A stretch of 64,000 nt of DNA from Methylophilaceae bacterium (GTDB lineage: Bacteria > Pseudomonadota > Gammaproteobacteria > Burkholderiales > Methylophilaceae), in assembly GCA_018398995.1 (NCBI GenBank), contig CP073759.1, positions 1,256,311 through 1,320,310 of the forward strand. The letters run 5' to 3'. The notes under the pieces were generated by a model, which was not told where the DNA came from, did no database searches, and worked only from the letters and a program-made list of their open reading frames with translations. Position 1 is the first letter of the stretch. Each line of letters starts with the position of its first letter. The position numbers were made by a program, and so were the translations under genes. Shown piece after piece: positions 39,433 to 49,522 of this stretch.

Positions 39433-40476
39433 ATGATTGAAACTGAGCGTTTAATAGCACCAGCAGCAGAAAGTCCTCAAGAGGAAGCGGTAGAGCGCGC
39501 TTTACGGCCTAAAGTATTAGACGAATATGTTGGGCAAGAAAAAGCGCGCGGCCAATTGGCTATTTTTATTGATGCAGCACGTGGCAGAAGTGAAGCGTTA
39601 GATCATGTGTTGTTGTTTGGTCCGCCAGGGTTGGGAAAAACCACGCTGGCACACATTATTGCGCGAGAAATGGGCGTTAATTTGCGGCAAACTTCAGGCC
39701 CAGTCTTAGAGCGCGCGGGTGATTTGGCGGCATTGCTCACCAATTTAGAGCCCAATGACATTTTGTTTATTGATGAAATTCATCGCTTATCTCCAGTGGT
39801 GGAGGAGATTTTATATCCAGCAATGGAAGATTATCGACTTGATATTATGATTGGTGAGGGGCCAGCTGCGCGATCTGTGCGTTTAGATTTGGCGCCATTT
39901 ACGCTAGTTGGCGCAACAACGCGCGCTGGTATGTTGACAAATCCCTTACGCGATCGATTTGGTATTGTTTCGCGTTTAGAATTTTATTCGATAGAGGAAT
40001 TGGGGCGGATTGTTTCGCGTAGCGCAGGCTTGTTAGAGTTGACAATGACCGATACAGGTGCGGCAGAAATTGCCAAGCGCTCAAGAGGAACGCCGCGGAT
40101 TGCCAATCGCTTGCTAAGACGTGTGCGAGATTATGCCCAAGTAAAATCAGATGGCGTGGTTAGTGCAGAAATCGCAGATGCTGCTTTGCAAATGCTCGAT
40201 GTTGATCAGTTAGGTTTTGATGTAATGGATAGAAAGCTATTGCAAGCGGTATTAGAAAAGTTTGGTGGCGGGCCGGTTGGTTTGGATAATTTAGCGGCAG
40301 CCATCGGGGAAGAGCGCGATACGATTGAAGATGTATTAGAGCCTTATTTGATTCAGCAAGGCTATTTAATGCGTACACCGCGTGGCCGAGTGGCAACCAG
40401 TTTGGCCTATCAGCATTTTGGGTTGGCTGTGCCAAGCCATTTGGTAAATGGCGAGCTTTGGCAGCAGACATCATGA
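39433..40476 (+). CDS. ruvB: Holliday junction branch migration ATPase RuvB
   Basis: RuvB is the hexameric motor that drives branch migration with RuvA. Walker A is [12 protein letters not shown], Walker B is LFIDEIHRL, the sensor and arginine-finger region is [21 protein letters not shown], and the C-terminal winged helix reads [12 protein letters not shown]. It has 347 residues. It follows the GGDEF/EAL gene by 82 bases, a larger gap than elsewhere in the cluster. Confidence 0.97.
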   Translation: MIETERLIAPAAESPQEEAVERALRPKVLDEYVGQEKARGQLAIFIDAARGRSEALDHVLLFGPPGLGKTTLAHIIAREMGVNLRQTSGPVLERAGDLAALLTNLEPNDILFIDEIHRLSPVVEEILYPAMEDYRLDIMIGEGPAARSVRLDLAPFTLVGATTRAGMLTNPLRDRFGIVSRLEFYSIEELGRIVSRSAGLLELTMTDTGAAEIAKRSRGTPRIANRLLRRVRDYAQVKSDGVVSAEIADAALQMLDVDQLGFDVMDRKLLQAVLEKFGGGPVGLDNLAAAIGEERDTIEDVLEPYLIQQGYLMRTPRGRVATSLAYQHFGLAVPSHLVNGELWQQTS

Positions 40477-40482
40477 TTGTGT

Positions 40483-40893
40483 ATGATTAATTCACCAGTC
40501 TTTCATTGGCCTATTCGCGTTTATTATGAAGATACCGATGCAGGCGGCGTGGTGTATCACAGCCAATATTTGAACTTTATGGAGCGTGCTCGTACAGAAT
40601 GGTTGCGTTCATTAGGTTTTGAACAAGCAGCATTAAGAGCCTCTTTAGATATATTATTTGTCGTACATAGCTTGCAAATCCAATTTAAAAGGTCAGCACG
40701 GTTTGATGACTTGCTAGCCGTTGATACACAATTAACGTATTTAAAATTAAGCAGCTTTGAATGCAGCCAAATCATTTTAAGAGAACAAGAAACCATCATA
40801 CAAGCACAGGTTAAGATTGCCTGTGTGAACGCCACAACTTACAAACCAACGGGAATTCCCGCCTCAATAAAACGTAGCATGGAGTCAATATGA
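40483..40893 (+). CDS. ybgC: Tol-Pal system-associated acyl-CoA thioesterase
   Basis: YbgC is a hotdog-fold thioesterase linked to the Tol-Pal locus. RVYYEDTDAGGVVYHSQYL holds the catalytic Asp and hotdog signature, and FMERARTEWLRSLG follows. It has about 136 residues. The ATG at 40483 is preferred. Its stop overlaps the tolQ start (ATGA), the normal start of this operon. Confidence 0.95.
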   Translation: MINSPVFHWPIRVYYEDTDAGGVVYHSQYLNFMERARTEWLRSLGFEQAALRASLDILFVVHSLQIQFKRSARFDDLLAVDTQLTYLKLSSFECSQIILREQETIIQAQVKIACVNATTYKPTGIPASIKRSMESI

Positions 40894-41570
40894 ATGCAGT
40901 CAATGACATGTCATTAATCACTTTAATCACGGGTGCTAGTTTGCCCGTACAAATTGTGATGCTTATTTTGTTAGTCACCTCTCTGTTATCGTGGTGGTAT
41001 ATTTTTTTGAAACTGTTCACGATTAAAGACGCGCAAAGAGACGCTGATGATTTTGAATCTACTTTTTGGATGGGCGGTAATTTAGATAAGTTCTATGATG
41101 CGGTGACTGCCAGTAAACGACGGGGTAAGTTACAAGGGATGGCCAATATATTTGAAGCTGGTTACGACGAGTTTAGAAAACACCAAAATGATGGCGACCA
41201 AGAGTCAGCTGACATTGTAGAAGGTGCAAGACGCGCAATGCGTGCCACCTTTAACCGTGAAATGGATAATTTGGATGCGCACTTGCCTTTCCTTGCTTCT
41301 GTTGCATCGGTTAGCCCGTATATCGGTTTGTTTGGTACTGTTTGGGGCATTATGAATTCATTCCGTGGTTTATCTAATGTGGCGCAAGCGACATTGAGCC
41401 AAGTTGCGCCTGGTATTGCAGAAGCGCTCATTGCAACGGCTATTGGCTTATTTGCCGCTATTCCTGCTGTAATCGCTTACAACCGTTACGCAGCCAGTGT
41501 TGATAGGCTTGCAGTGCGTTATGAAAGTTTTATCGAAGAGTTTACCAATATTTTGCAACGTCGCGCTTAG
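40890..41570 (+). CDS. tolQ: Tol-Pal proton channel subunit TolQ
   Basis: TolQ with TolR forms the proton-driven motor that energises outer-membrane constriction at division. It has three membrane helices (about 17-40, 134-156 and 172-195) and the ExbB/MotA-type core SVSPYIGLFGTVWGIM. It has 226 residues. It is followed by tolR after 29 bases. Confidence 0.96.
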   Translation: MNAVNDMSLITLITGASLPVQIVMLILLVTSLLSWWYIFLKLFTIKDAQRDADDFESTFWMGGNLDKFYDAVTASKRRGKLQGMANIFEAGYDEFRKHQNDGDQESADIVEGARRAMRATFNREMDNLDAHLPFLASVASVSPYIGLFGTVWGIMNSFRGLSNVAQATLSQVAPGIAEALIATAIGLFAAIPAVIAYNRYAASVDRLAVRYESFIEEFTNILQRRA

Positions 41571-41599
41571 TGACTGTTCTTGGGCAAAAGGAGTATTAA

Positions 41600-41989
41600 A
41601 TGGCAAGAGCACGTAAACGCCGCATGATGAACCAAATTAATGTTGTGCCTTATATTGATGTGACATTGGTCTTGCTGGTTATTTTTATGGTGACCGCGCC
41701 AATGACTAATCCAGGAGTCGTGGACTTGCCCTCTGTTGGACAAAGTTTGCAACAAATGGCGGCGCCAATAGTGGTTACAGTTAAAAAAAATGGCGATACA
41801 GAAATAGATGGGAAGGCATTACCTCTCGATCAAATGCTGGCTCAGGTGAAATCTCAACTTGATGAAGAGTCGCGGTCAGTTGTAGTAGCAGCAGACGAAA
41901 AAACTGAATATGGTGATATGGTAAAAGTGATGGATTTGCTGAAGCAAGCGAATATTCAAAAGGTAGGCTTGTTGTTAACCTCGCGCTAA
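41600..41989 (+). CDS. tolR: Tol-Pal proton channel subunit TolR
   Basis: TolR is an ExbD-type single-pass protein with the channel Asp in VVPYIDVTLVLLVIFMVTAP and a periplasmic domain to residue 129. It is slightly shorter than E. coli TolR but normal for betaproteobacteria. It lies between tolQ and tolA. Confidence 0.96.
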   Translation: MARARKRRMMNQINVVPYIDVTLVLLVIFMVTAPMTNPGVVDLPSVGQSLQQMAAPIVVTVKKNGDTEIDGKALPLDQMLAQVKSQLDEESRSVVVAADEKTEYGDMVKVMDLLKQANIQKVGLLLTSR

Positions 41990-42001
41990 TATTGATGACT
42001 T

Positions 42002-42832
42002 ATGTTTAGAACTCACGAAGCCTCAATTGCTTGGAAGTCTGGCTTGCTCGCCATGCTGGTGCATATCGTTTTGTTGGGTGCTTTAATCTCTTCATTTAAT
42101 TGGAAAGCAGCGCACATTGTTGTGGCGGTAAGTGAGGTAGAGCTGTGGGATGCATTGCCCAATATTAGTAATACACCAAAGCCAAAGGAGTCGCCAAAAC
42201 CTATACCAAAACCTGAACCCAAACCCAAACCGGAGCCAAAGCCTGAGCCAAAGCCAGTTGATTCACCGAAAGTAGTCAAATCAACAATTGAAGAACCTAA
42301 AGTTGAGGAGTCTAAGCCAGAAGTGGATATTGCTTTAGAGAAGAAAAAGAAAGAGGCAGAAAAGCTGGCAGAACAAAAGAAAACAGAAGAAGCAGAGCGA
42401 AAACATCAAATTGCAGCGTTGCAAAAAGAGGTCTTAAAAGAAACCGATACAAACCAAATAGAAAATGATGTCGCATTTAAACAATTACAAGCTGAAATGC
42501 GAGGTGAGGTCAGCAAGCCAACCTTGGCTGCTAATCAGGGGGTAGTCAATGAATACATGGCTAAGATTCAAGCTAAAATACGGGGTAATGTGAATCGATC
42601 ACTATGTGGAGAGGGGAATCTTGAATTGACTTTTAAAGTTAGTTTAATGCCTAATGGCGAGTTTATAAGTCAACCTGTGTTAACAAAATCAAGCGGTAAC
42701 GCGGCATGCGATAGTGCAGTTGAACGTGCAATCATCGCATCAGAGCCGTTTCCGCTGCCAACAGATCCTGACGCCTTTAGTCAGTTTAGAAACTTAAATT
42801 TAAAGTTTAAACCCAATGCTATACTGCAATAA
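42002..42832 (+). CDS. tolA: Tol-Pal periplasm-spanning protein TolA
   Basis: TolA transmits force from TolQR to TolB and Pal. One N-terminal helix (about 15-35) is followed by a Pro/Lys/Glu-rich spacer (PKPEPKPKPEPKPEPKP at about residue 68), a charged helical region and a TonB-like C-terminal domain (NLELTFKVSLMPNGEFI). It has 276 residues. Low-complexity repeats in the spacer may vary in length between strains. Confidence 0.94.
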   Translation: MFRTHEASIAWKSGLLAMLVHIVLLGALISSFNWKAAHIVVAVSEVELWDALPNISNTPKPKESPKPIPKPEPKPKPEPKPEPKPVDSPKVVKSTIEEPKVEESKPEVDIALEKKKKEAEKLAEQKKTEEAERKHQIAALQKEVLKETDTNQIENDVAFKQLQAEMRGEVSKPTLAANQGVVNEYMAKIQAKIRGNVNRSLCGEGNLELTFKVSLMPNGEFISQPVLTKSSGNAACDSAVERAIIASEPFPLPTDPDAFSQFRNLNLKFKPNAILQ

Positions 42833-42918
42833 ATACGTGCTTGAAAGATGCAACAGCTTCATTACAATGATAGGCGTTTACCTTGATAAAATCAGTTTAT
42901 TTAACTTTGGAATAGATA

Positions 42919-44205
42919 GTGACATTTATGTATATAACTAGATTGATCACTTTTGTTGTTATAGCCTTTTGCTGTTTGACAGCCCAAGCTGCACTAGATA
43001 TCGAAATCACGGGTGGCGGTGCGCAACAAACACCAATTGCAGTTGTGCCCTTTGGTAATAGCAAAGGCATGAAAGACGACATGGCTAAAATTATTAGTGA
43101 TGATTTGTATCGGAGTGGCTTGTTTAGGCCGCTTAACATCAATGGTATGCCAAATTTGCCCATTAATGTCGCGCAAATTAAATATCCAGAATGGGCGGCG
43201 TTGCAAGCGCAAGCCATTGTGGTGGGCAGTATCGTCACCCTGCCTGATGGGCGTTTAAATGTTTCATTTCAGTTAGCAGATGTGCTAAAACAACAACCAC
43301 TAGTTGATATGGACTTTCAGCTTCAGGCTAAATATGCGCGTATGACTGCGCACAAAATAGCAGATGTCATTTATGAGAAATTAACAGGTCATCCTGGTGC
43401 CTTTGCTAGTCGAATAGCGTATGTTAAGAAGTTAGGTGAGCGACATTTTTTATATGTAGCCGATTCAGATGGCCACAACGCACAGGCATTAGTCAACTCA
43501 AATGAGCCTGTTATTTCTCCTGCATGGTCACCAGATGGGTCGAAAATGGCTTATGTATCTTTTGAGAAAAAGAAGCCGATTGTTTTTGTACACACCTTAG
43601 CAACTGGTGAGCGTAAAATTGTGGCTAATTACAAGGGAAATAATAGTGCGCCTGCATGGTCGCCAGATGGTAAGAAATTAGCGATAGTGTTAACTTATGG
43701 CGCTAACTCGCAAATCTATACGATTAATGCGAGCGGAGGAGATCTACAAAAAATAACTAAAAGTCGTGGCATCGATACTGAACCAGTATTTTCGCCCGAT
43801 GGCAAGTGGATTTACTTTACTTCAGATCGCGGTGGGAAACCGCAAATATACAAAACGAGTGCCAATGGTGGCAGTGAAGTTACACGTGTGACTTTTGAGG
43901 GTGCTTATAATGTTAGCCCGCGTTTTGCACCAGATGGAAGTAAGCTTCTTTATATCCGTAATGATGGTGGGCGCTTTAGGGTTGCGATGCAAGATTTAAC
44001 GAATGGACAGGTGCAATTACTGAGTGATGGGCGCCTCGATGAATCGCCTAGTTTCTCACCTAACGGACGCGTTATACTATATGCAATAAAAGTTGGAGCT
44101 AAGGGTTCTTTGTCATCTGTCTCATTTGATGGTAAAGTACGTCAAAGTCTAAGTGAAGCCAGCGGAGATGTTCGTGAGCCAGCATGGGGACCAATGCTCA
44201 AATAA
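42919..44205 (+). CDS. tolB: Tol-Pal periplasmic beta-propeller TolB
   Basis: TolB binds Pal and TolA in the periplasm. After the signal peptide (ending TAQA) come the N-terminal alpha/beta domain (PIAVVPFGN) and the six-bladed propeller with repeated SPDG motifs (AWSPDGSKMAYVS, FSPDGKWIYFTSDRGG). It has 428 residues. The GTG at 42919 and the ATG at 42928 are both plausible starts. Confidence 0.96.
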   Translation: MTFMYITRLITFVVIAFCCLTAQAALDIEITGGGAQQTPIAVVPFGNSKGMKDDMAKIISDDLYRSGLFRPLNINGMPNLPINVAQIKYPEWAALQAQAIVVGSIVTLPDGRLNVSFQLADVLKQQPLVDMDFQLQAKYARMTAHKIADVIYEKLTGHPGAFASRIAYVKKLGERHFLYVADSDGHNAQALVNSNEPVISPAWSPDGSKMAYVSFEKKKPIVFVHTLATGERKIVANYKGNNSAPAWSPDGKKLAIVLTYGANSQIYTINASGGDLQKITKSRGIDTEPVFSPDGKWIYFTSDRGGKPQIYKTSANGGSEVTRVTFEGAYNVSPRFAPDGSKLLYIRNDGGRFRVAMQDLTNGQVQLLSDGRLDESPSFSPNGRVILYAIKVGAKGSLSSVSFDGKVRQSLSEASGDVREPAWGPMLK

Positions 44206-44269
44206 TTTTTTAATTAAGTAACTGCAATATAATCTGTATAGAAAAACCGTAACGTAAAAGGAGAAACGT

Positions 44270-44824
44270 ATGAAAAACGTAACAAAAATTCACACTAAAT
44301 TATTGATGGCACTTGCGATACCAATGTTTTTGGTGGCCTGTAAAAGTACACCAATGAAAGATGATGCAGCTGTGGAAGATAATAGTGCATCAACATCTAC
44401 AAGTGACAGTGCTGATGTGCAAGGTGCTGTGATTGACAGTGCAAGTGCTGATGCCAGTACTAATGAATTAAATGACCCAAACAATATTCTATCGCAGCGG
44501 AACATTTACTTTGATTTTGACAGTGATGCAATACGTGCAGAGTTCCGTCCAAATATCGAGGCGCATGCTAAATATTTGCAGGCAAACACTAATGCAAAAG
44601 TAACGCTGCAAGGTAATGCGGATGAGCGCGGCACACGTGAATACAACTTGGCCTTAGGTCAACGTCGTTCAGTTTCTGTTAAAGCGGCACTGAATCTGTT
44701 GGGCGTGTCAGACAGTCAAATTGAAACAGTTAGCTATGGTGAAGAGAACGCAAATCCAGCTTGTAGTGATGAAGCTTGTTATCAAGCTGATCGCCGTGTA
44801 GAAATCGTTTATCCAAACGAATAA
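44270..44824 (+). CDS. pal: Peptidoglycan-associated lipoprotein Pal
   Basis: Pal anchors the outer membrane to peptidoglycan. The lipobox is LVAC (Cys24), followed by a Ser/Asp-rich linker and an OmpA domain with IYFDFDSDAI, ADERGTREYNLALGQRRS and the final RRVEIVY. It has 184 residues. An AAGGAGAAACG ribosome site precedes the ATG. Confidence 0.96.
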   Translation: MKNVTKIHTKLLMALAIPMFLVACKSTPMKDDAAVEDNSASTSTSDSADVQGAVIDSASADASTNELNDPNNILSQRNIYFDFDSDAIRAEFRPNIEAHAKYLQANTNAKVTLQGNADERGTREYNLALGQRRSVSVKAALNLLGVSDSQIETVSYGEENANPACSDEACYQADRRVEIVYPNE

Positions 44825-44835
44825 CGGGCTAAGCG

Positions 44836-45642
44836 ATGGATAAACTGCAAGCAAGTCTTGCAATCAGCTTATGCGCATTGATTGTTAATGCGCAAGCTGC
44901 ACTCTTTGACGATACTGAGGCGCGAAAAAAAATCTTAGAGGTTGAGGTTAAATCTTTGGCCAATCACCAGACGCAAGTTGTTGAGATTGAAGATTTAAAT
45001 AAGCGCATGGGTGTATACAGTCAAGGGATGCTGGATTTGCAAAGTGAAATCGAACTGCTAAAGCAGGAGATTGCGGAGCTAAGAGGCGCATTAGAAGTTG
45101 CCAATCATGCAGTAGCAATGGCAGAGCGGCGGCAAAAAGATTTGTATGCTGACACGGATGCGCGTATTCGTAAATTAGAGAGCGGTGCACCTCTAGCAAG
45201 CCTTGATGAAGATGCTGATGTTTCAGGGCTGGCAGTTAATGCTGATGCTGAAATTTATAAAGCCTACAAGCATGCTTATAACTTAAGTCAAGAAAATAAG
45301 CACAAGGAAGCATATGAGGCCTTTAATGTATTTATTACGCAATATCCAGATAGTAAATACACGCCTGATGCACTTTATGGCTTGGGGTATTCTCAATTTG
45401 CATTAAAAAATTATCAAGCTTCAATGGCAAGTCAACAAAAGTTGCTATCGATTTATCCTAATAGTGCAAAAGCGCCTAATGCAATGTACAGTATTGCCAA
45501 CAGTCAGATACAGCTAGGGCAAATCAATAATGCCAAAAAAGCATTGCGTGATTTAATTGCAAAATACCCAACTGCTGCTGTGACACCAAACGCACAGGCG
45601 CGTTTGAAAGTATTAGAGTCGATTAAAGCGGATGCGCAATAG
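44836..45642 (+). CDS. cpoB: Cell division coordinator CpoB (YbgF)
   Basis: CpoB links Tol-Pal constriction to PBP1B-driven wall synthesis. After a signal peptide (ending NAQA) there is a coiled-coil trimerisation domain (about 30-110) and C-terminal TPR repeats (YKHAYNLSQENKHKEAYEAF, LYGLGYSQFALKNYQASM). It has 268 residues. It ends the ybgC-tol-pal operon with its own terminator. Confidence 0.94.
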   Translation: MDKLQASLAISLCALIVNAQAALFDDTEARKKILEVEVKSLANHQTQVVEIEDLNKRMGVYSQGMLDLQSEIELLKQEIAELRGALEVANHAVAMAERRQKDLYADTDARIRKLESGAPLASLDEDADVSGLAVNADAEIYKAYKHAYNLSQENKHKEAYEAFNVFITQYPDSKYTPDALYGLGYSQFALKNYQASMASQQKLLSIYPNSAKAPNAMYSIANSQIQLGQINNAKKALRDLIAKYPTAAVTPNAQARLKVLESIKADAQ

Positions 45643-45668
45643 TGAGTTAAGCTGTTTTGCTTTAAAAT

Positions 45669-45698
45669 AACGCCAACTTTGCTGTTGGCGTTTTTTTT
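45669..45698 (+). terminator. Intrinsic terminator of the tol-pal operon
   Basis: AACGCCAAC and GTTGGCGTT pair around a six-base loop, followed by eight T residues. Confidence 0.93.
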
Positions 45699-45728
45699 AG
45701 GCATTAATTTAAAGATGAAACTATTTGC

Positions 45729-46367
45729 ATGTCGTTAAAAGTTTACGAAATATTTTATTCATTACAAGGTGAAAGTTCGCGCATTGGACTGCCTACCGTT
45801 TTTGTGCGGCTAACAGGTTGCCCAATGCGATGTAGTTATTGCGATACGGCGTATGCTTTTTCTGGTGGCAATAATATGGAGATTGAGGCGATCTTAAATC
45901 GAGTGCAGTCTTTTGGTACGAAATATGTCACGGTCACTGGTGGAGAGCCATTGGCACAAAAAGAGAGTTATCTTTTGTTGAGCAGCTTGTGCGATGCAGG
46001 TTTTGATGTTTCGCTAGAAACGGGTGGTGCCATGGATATTGCGCCTGTCGATCCGAGGGTTTCTGTTATTTTAGATATAAAGACGCCACGCTCTCTCGAA
46101 GACAAAAATATGCTTTGGCGTAATTTAGATGTGATTAAAGCAAAAGATGAAATTAAATTTGTCTTATGCGACCGTGATGATTATGACTGGGCAAAACAAA
46201 AAATGCTTGAATTAAATTTGGTAGATAAATGCCCTATTTTGTTTTCACCTAGTTTTAGTGAGCTAAATCCAACCGACTTGGCTGAATGGGTATTAGCGGA
46301 CCAGCTGCCGGTGCGGATGCAGATGCAACTTCACAAAATTTTGTGGGGAGAAAAGCCCGGTGTTTAA
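45729..46367 (+). CDS. queE: 7-carboxy-7-deazaguanine synthase
   Basis: QueE is a radical SAM enzyme making the 7-deazaguanine ring for queuosine. The cluster motif is CPMRCSYCDTAYAF, with YSLQGESSRIGLPTVFVR before it and TGGEPL downstream. It has 212 residues. It lies next to queC, the following pathway enzyme, 33 bases away. Confidence 0.95.
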   Translation: MSLKVYEIFYSLQGESSRIGLPTVFVRLTGCPMRCSYCDTAYAFSGGNNMEIEAILNRVQSFGTKYVTVTGGEPLAQKESYLLLSSLCDAGFDVSLETGGAMDIAPVDPRVSVILDIKTPRSLEDKNMLWRNLDVIKAKDEIKFVLCDRDDYDWAKQKMLELNLVDKCPILFSPSFSELNPTDLAEWVLADQLPVRMQMQLHKILWGEKPGV

Positions 46368-46400
46368 TACAACTATTGTTGTACGGTAAGGTGTGTAGCC

Positions 46401-47075
46401 ATGAATAAAAAAGCAGTGGTGCTACTATCGGGTGGATTAGACTCTGCAACTTGCCTAGCGATTGCAAAATCACAAGGTTTTGAATGCTATTGCTTAAGTC
46501 TAGATTATCATCAGCGTCATATTGCCGAACTGTATGCGGCTAAAAAAGTTGCTATCAGTTTAGGTGCGCAGGAGCATAAGACGGCGCAGCTTGATTTGAG
46601 TTTATTTGGAGGTTCGGCGCTCACCGATAATAAAATTGATGTGCCAGAGCATGCATCGGAAGGTATTCCTGTAACGTATGTACCTGCACGTAACACCATT
46701 ATGCTATCGTTGAGTTTGGCTTGGGCTGAAGTGCTGGGTGCGCAAGATATTTTTATTGGTGTTAATGCATTAGATTATTCTGGTTATCCAGATTGTCGTG
46801 AGGAGTATGTAAAAGCTTTCCAGCAAATGGCTAATTTGGCTACCAAAAGCGCCGTTGAAGGACAGCAAATAAAGGTACACGCGCCGTTGATTGACATGAC
46901 TAAGGCTGAAATTATTGCGCAAGGGACATTGTTAGGTGTGGATTACAGCGCAACGGTTTCTTGTTATCAAGCAGATGCAAATGGACGTGCTTGTGGTGTT
47001 TGTGACTCTTGTCGCTTAAGAAAAGAAGGTTTTGTTAAAGCAGGCATTATCGATCCAACAGCTTATAGAGGCTAG
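46401..47075 (+). CDS. queC: 7-cyano-7-deazaguanine synthase
   Basis: QueC converts the carboxylate to the nitrile preQ0 with ATP and ammonia. The PP-loop [10 protein letters not shown] (about 9-18) and the zinc-binding cysteines ([20 protein letters not shown]) are clear. It has 224 residues. It pairs with queE. Confidence 0.96.
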   Translation: MNKKAVVLLSGGLDSATCLAIAKSQGFECYCLSLDYHQRHIAELYAAKKVAISLGAQEHKTAQLDLSLFGGSALTDNKIDVPEHASEGIPVTYVPARNTIMLSLSLAWAEVLGAQDIFIGVNALDYSGYPDCREEYVKAFQQMANLATKSAVEGQQIKVHAPLIDMTKAEIIAQGTLLGVDYSATVSCYQADANGRACGVCDSCRLRKEGFVKAGIIDPTAYRG

Positions 47076-47145
47076 GCTTAGATTAAGGCGCTGGTTTTCG
47101 GTAATATAAAACAAGGTTTTCTGCAAGCTTTGTATTAATTATTCT

Positions 47146-47174
47146 TTGCTATCTGAATTAAAGTGACGTATAAT
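47146..47174 (+). promoter_or_regulatory. Sigma-70 promoter of the rpsP operon
   Basis: TTGCTA (47146-47151) and TATAAT (47169-47174) are separated by exactly 17 bases, and stand about 40 bases before rpsP. Confidence 0.8.
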
Positions 47175-47215
47175 CCGCGCCTTTCTGCAGAAAATTATTT
47201 AATAAGAGAATATAT

Positions 47216-47701
47216 ATGGTTGTTATTCGTTTATCACGTGGTGGATCTAAAAAGACCCCATTTTTCAATTTAGTTGTGGCTGATTCTCGTAATCGTCGTG
47301 ATGGTCGTTTTATCGAGCGCGTTGGTTTTTATAATCCATCTGCAAGCGGTGCGGCAGAAGCGTTGCGCGTTGACCAAGATCGCGTCAATTATTGGACTGG
47401 CGTTGGTGCTCAGCTTTCTGACACTGTTAAGCGTTTGGTAAAGTTATATGCAACTGGTCCTGAAGGCATGGCAAAATCAAAAGCAAAAGATGAAGCGAAA
47501 GCTGATGCTGCAAAAGCAAAAGTAGCGGCAGCAGAAGCTGCTAAAGCGAAAGCTGCTGCAGATGCCGCAGAAGCTGAAGCGAAGGCAGAAGCCGATGCTA
47601 AAGCTGCTGCAGAAAAAGAAGCTGTAGCGGAAGTTGCTGTTGAAGAAGCGCCAGCACAAGAAGCGGCTGCTGAAGCAACAGAAGAGCCAAAAGCTGAATA
47701 A
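47216..47701 (+). CDS. rpsP: Ribosomal protein bS16 with long Ala-rich C-terminal extension
   Basis: The S16 core covers about the first 82 residues ([36 protein letters not shown]). Residues 83-161 are an extra tail of Ala, Lys and Glu repeats ([19 protein letters not shown] and similar) that is about as long as the core. The tail is probably helical or disordered and its function is unknown. It starts the rpsP-rimM-trmD-rplS operon. Confidence 0.95.
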   Translation: MVVIRLSRGGSKKTPFFNLVVADSRNRRDGRFIERVGFYNPSASGAAEALRVDQDRVNYWTGVGAQLSDTVKRLVKLYATGPEGMAKSKAKDEAKADAAKAKVAAAEAAKAKAAADAAEAEAKAEADAKAAAEKEAVAEVAVEEAPAQEAAAEATEEPKAE

Positions 47702-47717
47702 GGCTTAGCCGTTTTCA

Positions 47718-48230
47718 ATGAAAACGGGAGCAGATAGCTTGGTTATCATGGGGCGCATTGTCGCCCCATATGGTGTGCAAGGCTGGGTTAAAGTATTGCC
47801 TGACACGGAAGCATTAGACGGTTTGTTGGACTATCAAACTTGGCAAGTAGGCAAGGATGGTGATTGGAAGCGCATGAAACTCATGTCTGGCAAAGTGCAT
47901 AATGATGTGTTGGTGGTCAAGCTTGAAGGTGTTAATGATAGAGATACAGCATTTGCTTGCAAAGGCATGCAAATTGCAGTGACTAGAGATGCTTTGCCAG
48001 CGCTAAATGATGAAGATGAGTTTTATTGGTCCGATCTGATTGGGTTGGCAGTAACTAATCAGCAAGGCATTGCATTTGGTAAGATTGTTGATGTGTTTGA
48101 AACTGGTGCTAATGATGTCATCGTTGTTCAAGGGGAAACGCAAAGATTAATCCCGTTTGCAGAACACACGGTTATTAAAGTGGATATCGAACAGCAAACT
48201 ATGCTGGTTGACTGGGGTGAAGACTATTAA
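47718..48230 (+). CDS. rimM: 16S rRNA processing protein RimM
   Basis: RimM assists maturation of the 30S head by binding S19. It has the N-terminal beta barrel ([18 protein letters not shown]) and a PRC-barrel with [20 protein letters not shown] and [12 protein letters not shown]. It has 170 residues. It is between rpsP and trmD in the usual order. Confidence 0.96.
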   Translation: MKTGADSLVIMGRIVAPYGVQGWVKVLPDTEALDGLLDYQTWQVGKDGDWKRMKLMSGKVHNDVLVVKLEGVNDRDTAFACKGMQIAVTRDALPALNDEDEFYWSDLIGLAVTNQQGIAFGKIVDVFETGANDVIVVQGETQRLIPFAEHTVIKVDIEQQTMLVDWGEDY

Positions 48231-48256
48231 CTGTTTCAGTTAATCGAGTTAACAAA

Positions 48257-49009
48257 ATGATATTTGATGTCATTACTCTATTTCCAGAGACGTTTGAAGC
48301 AATTACTAAGCATGGCGTAACTGCACGTGCTTTTGAGAACAAGATTGTTGATTTGAGGTGCTGGAATCCAAGGGATTTTACAACGGATAATCATAAAACA
48401 GTTGATGATAGGCCTTATGGCGGCGGCCCTGGTATGGTCATGCTAGCAGAGCCGCTAGAAAAAGCTATTATGGCGGTGAAACAGAAGCAGAGTGATCAAG
48501 GTTTGCAGACTAAAGTAGTTCACTTGTCACCTAGTGGAAAAGCTTTAACGCACCAAAAGGTGTTAGAACTGAGTCAGCTACCAAGCTTGCTCTTGTTAAC
48601 AAGTCGTTATGAGGGTATTGATCAGCGTTTGTTAGATGCGCATGTTGATGAAGAAATATCCATTGGTGATTATGTGTTAAGTGGCGGAGAGTTGCCAGCC
48701 ATGGTGTTGATGGATGCGATCATTCGTTTACTACCAGGCGTGTTGGGCGATGCAGCATCGGCAGAGCAAGACTCGTTTGTGAATGGTTTGCTTGACTGTC
48801 AGCATTACACTAGGCCAGAGGTGTATAAAGATAAACAGGTGCCTGAGGTGTTGCTGTCAGGTAATCATGAAAAGATTAGGCAATGGCGATTGAAGCAATC
48901 GCTGGCGCTAACAAGGGCAAAACGCCCAGATTTATTGGCCGCAAGGTCGTTGACGAAAGAAGAAGCTCGGCTGCTCATAGAAATAGAGCAGGAACAAGCA
49001 TCTTCATAA
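48257..49009 (+). CDS. trmD: tRNA (guanine-N1)-methyltransferase TrmD
   Basis: TrmD methylates G37 of several tRNAs with SAM. The trefoil-knot region is visible in [14 protein letters not shown] and [18 protein letters not shown], and the start is FDVITLFPE. It has 250 residues, and rplS follows 16 bases later. Confidence 0.97.
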   Translation: MIFDVITLFPETFEAITKHGVTARAFENKIVDLRCWNPRDFTTDNHKTVDDRPYGGGPGMVMLAEPLEKAIMAVKQKQSDQGLQTKVVHLSPSGKALTHQKVLELSQLPSLLLLTSRYEGIDQRLLDAHVDEEISIGDYVLSGGELPAMVLMDAIIRLLPGVLGDAASAEQDSFVNGLLDCQHYTRPEVYKDKQVPEVLLSGNHEKIRQWRLKQSLALTRAKRPDLLAARSLTKEEARLLIEIEQEQASS

Positions 49010-49025
49010 CTAAAAGGAGCACACA

Positions 49026-49421
49026 GTGGCAGATATTATTAAAATGTTAGAAGAGGAAGAAATTGCCCGTTTAGGCAAAAATATTCCTGCATTTGCACCA
49101 GGCGATACATTGGTTGTTGGTGTTAACGTGGTTGAGGGTACGCGTAAGCGTGTACAGGCTTTTGAGGGCGTTGTGATTGCAAAACGTAACCGTGGTCTTA
49201 ACTCATCATTTATCGTGCGTAAAATTTCTTCAGGCGAAGGCGTTGAGCGTACATTCCAAATGTATTCACCTTTAATTGCAAGCATTGAGGTGAAACGTCG
49301 TGGTGATGTTCGTCGTGCAAAACTGTATTATTTGCGTGAGCGTTCAGGTCGTTCTGCGCGTATTAAAGAAAAATTGGTATTAAGAGATAGAGAAATAGCA
49401 ACAGAATCATCAGCAGATTAA
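49026..49421 (+). CDS. rplS: Ribosomal protein bL19
   Basis: The L19 core [21 protein letters not shown] and [20 protein letters not shown] is complete. It has 131 residues. The start is GTG with AAAGGAG upstream. It closes the rpsP operon before a terminator. Confidence 0.97.
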   Translation: MADIIKMLEEEEIARLGKNIPAFAPGDTLVVGVNVVEGTRKRVQAFEGVVIAKRNRGLNSSFIVRKISSGEGVERTFQMYSPLIASIEVKRRGDVRRAKLYYLRERSGRSARIKEKLVLRDREIATESSAD

Positions 49422-49436
49422 TGCTTGATATCAATC

Positions 49437-49474
49437 AAAAGCCTCAAAACTAAGTGAAGTTTTGAGGCTTTTTT
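49437..49474 (+). terminator. Intrinsic terminator of the rpsP operon
   Basis: AAAAGCCTCAAAACT and AGTTTTGAGGCTTTT form a 15-bp stem with a short loop and T-run. Confidence 0.94.
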
Positions 49475-49522
49475 GTTGTTTATCTAGTTGCGAAGCTTAG
49501 TTATTTCCAGTCTAATTAAATC

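Noticed and set aside
42181-42270. Direct repeats in tolA that might look like a CRISPR or VNTR array
   Set aside because: They encode the Pro/Lys/Glu spacer typical of TolA; no spacers or CRISPR repeat structure.
47410-47718. Long Ala/Ser-rich frame antisense to rpsP
   Set aside because: It is the complement of the Ala/Glu codon repeat in the S16 tail; there is no independent support.
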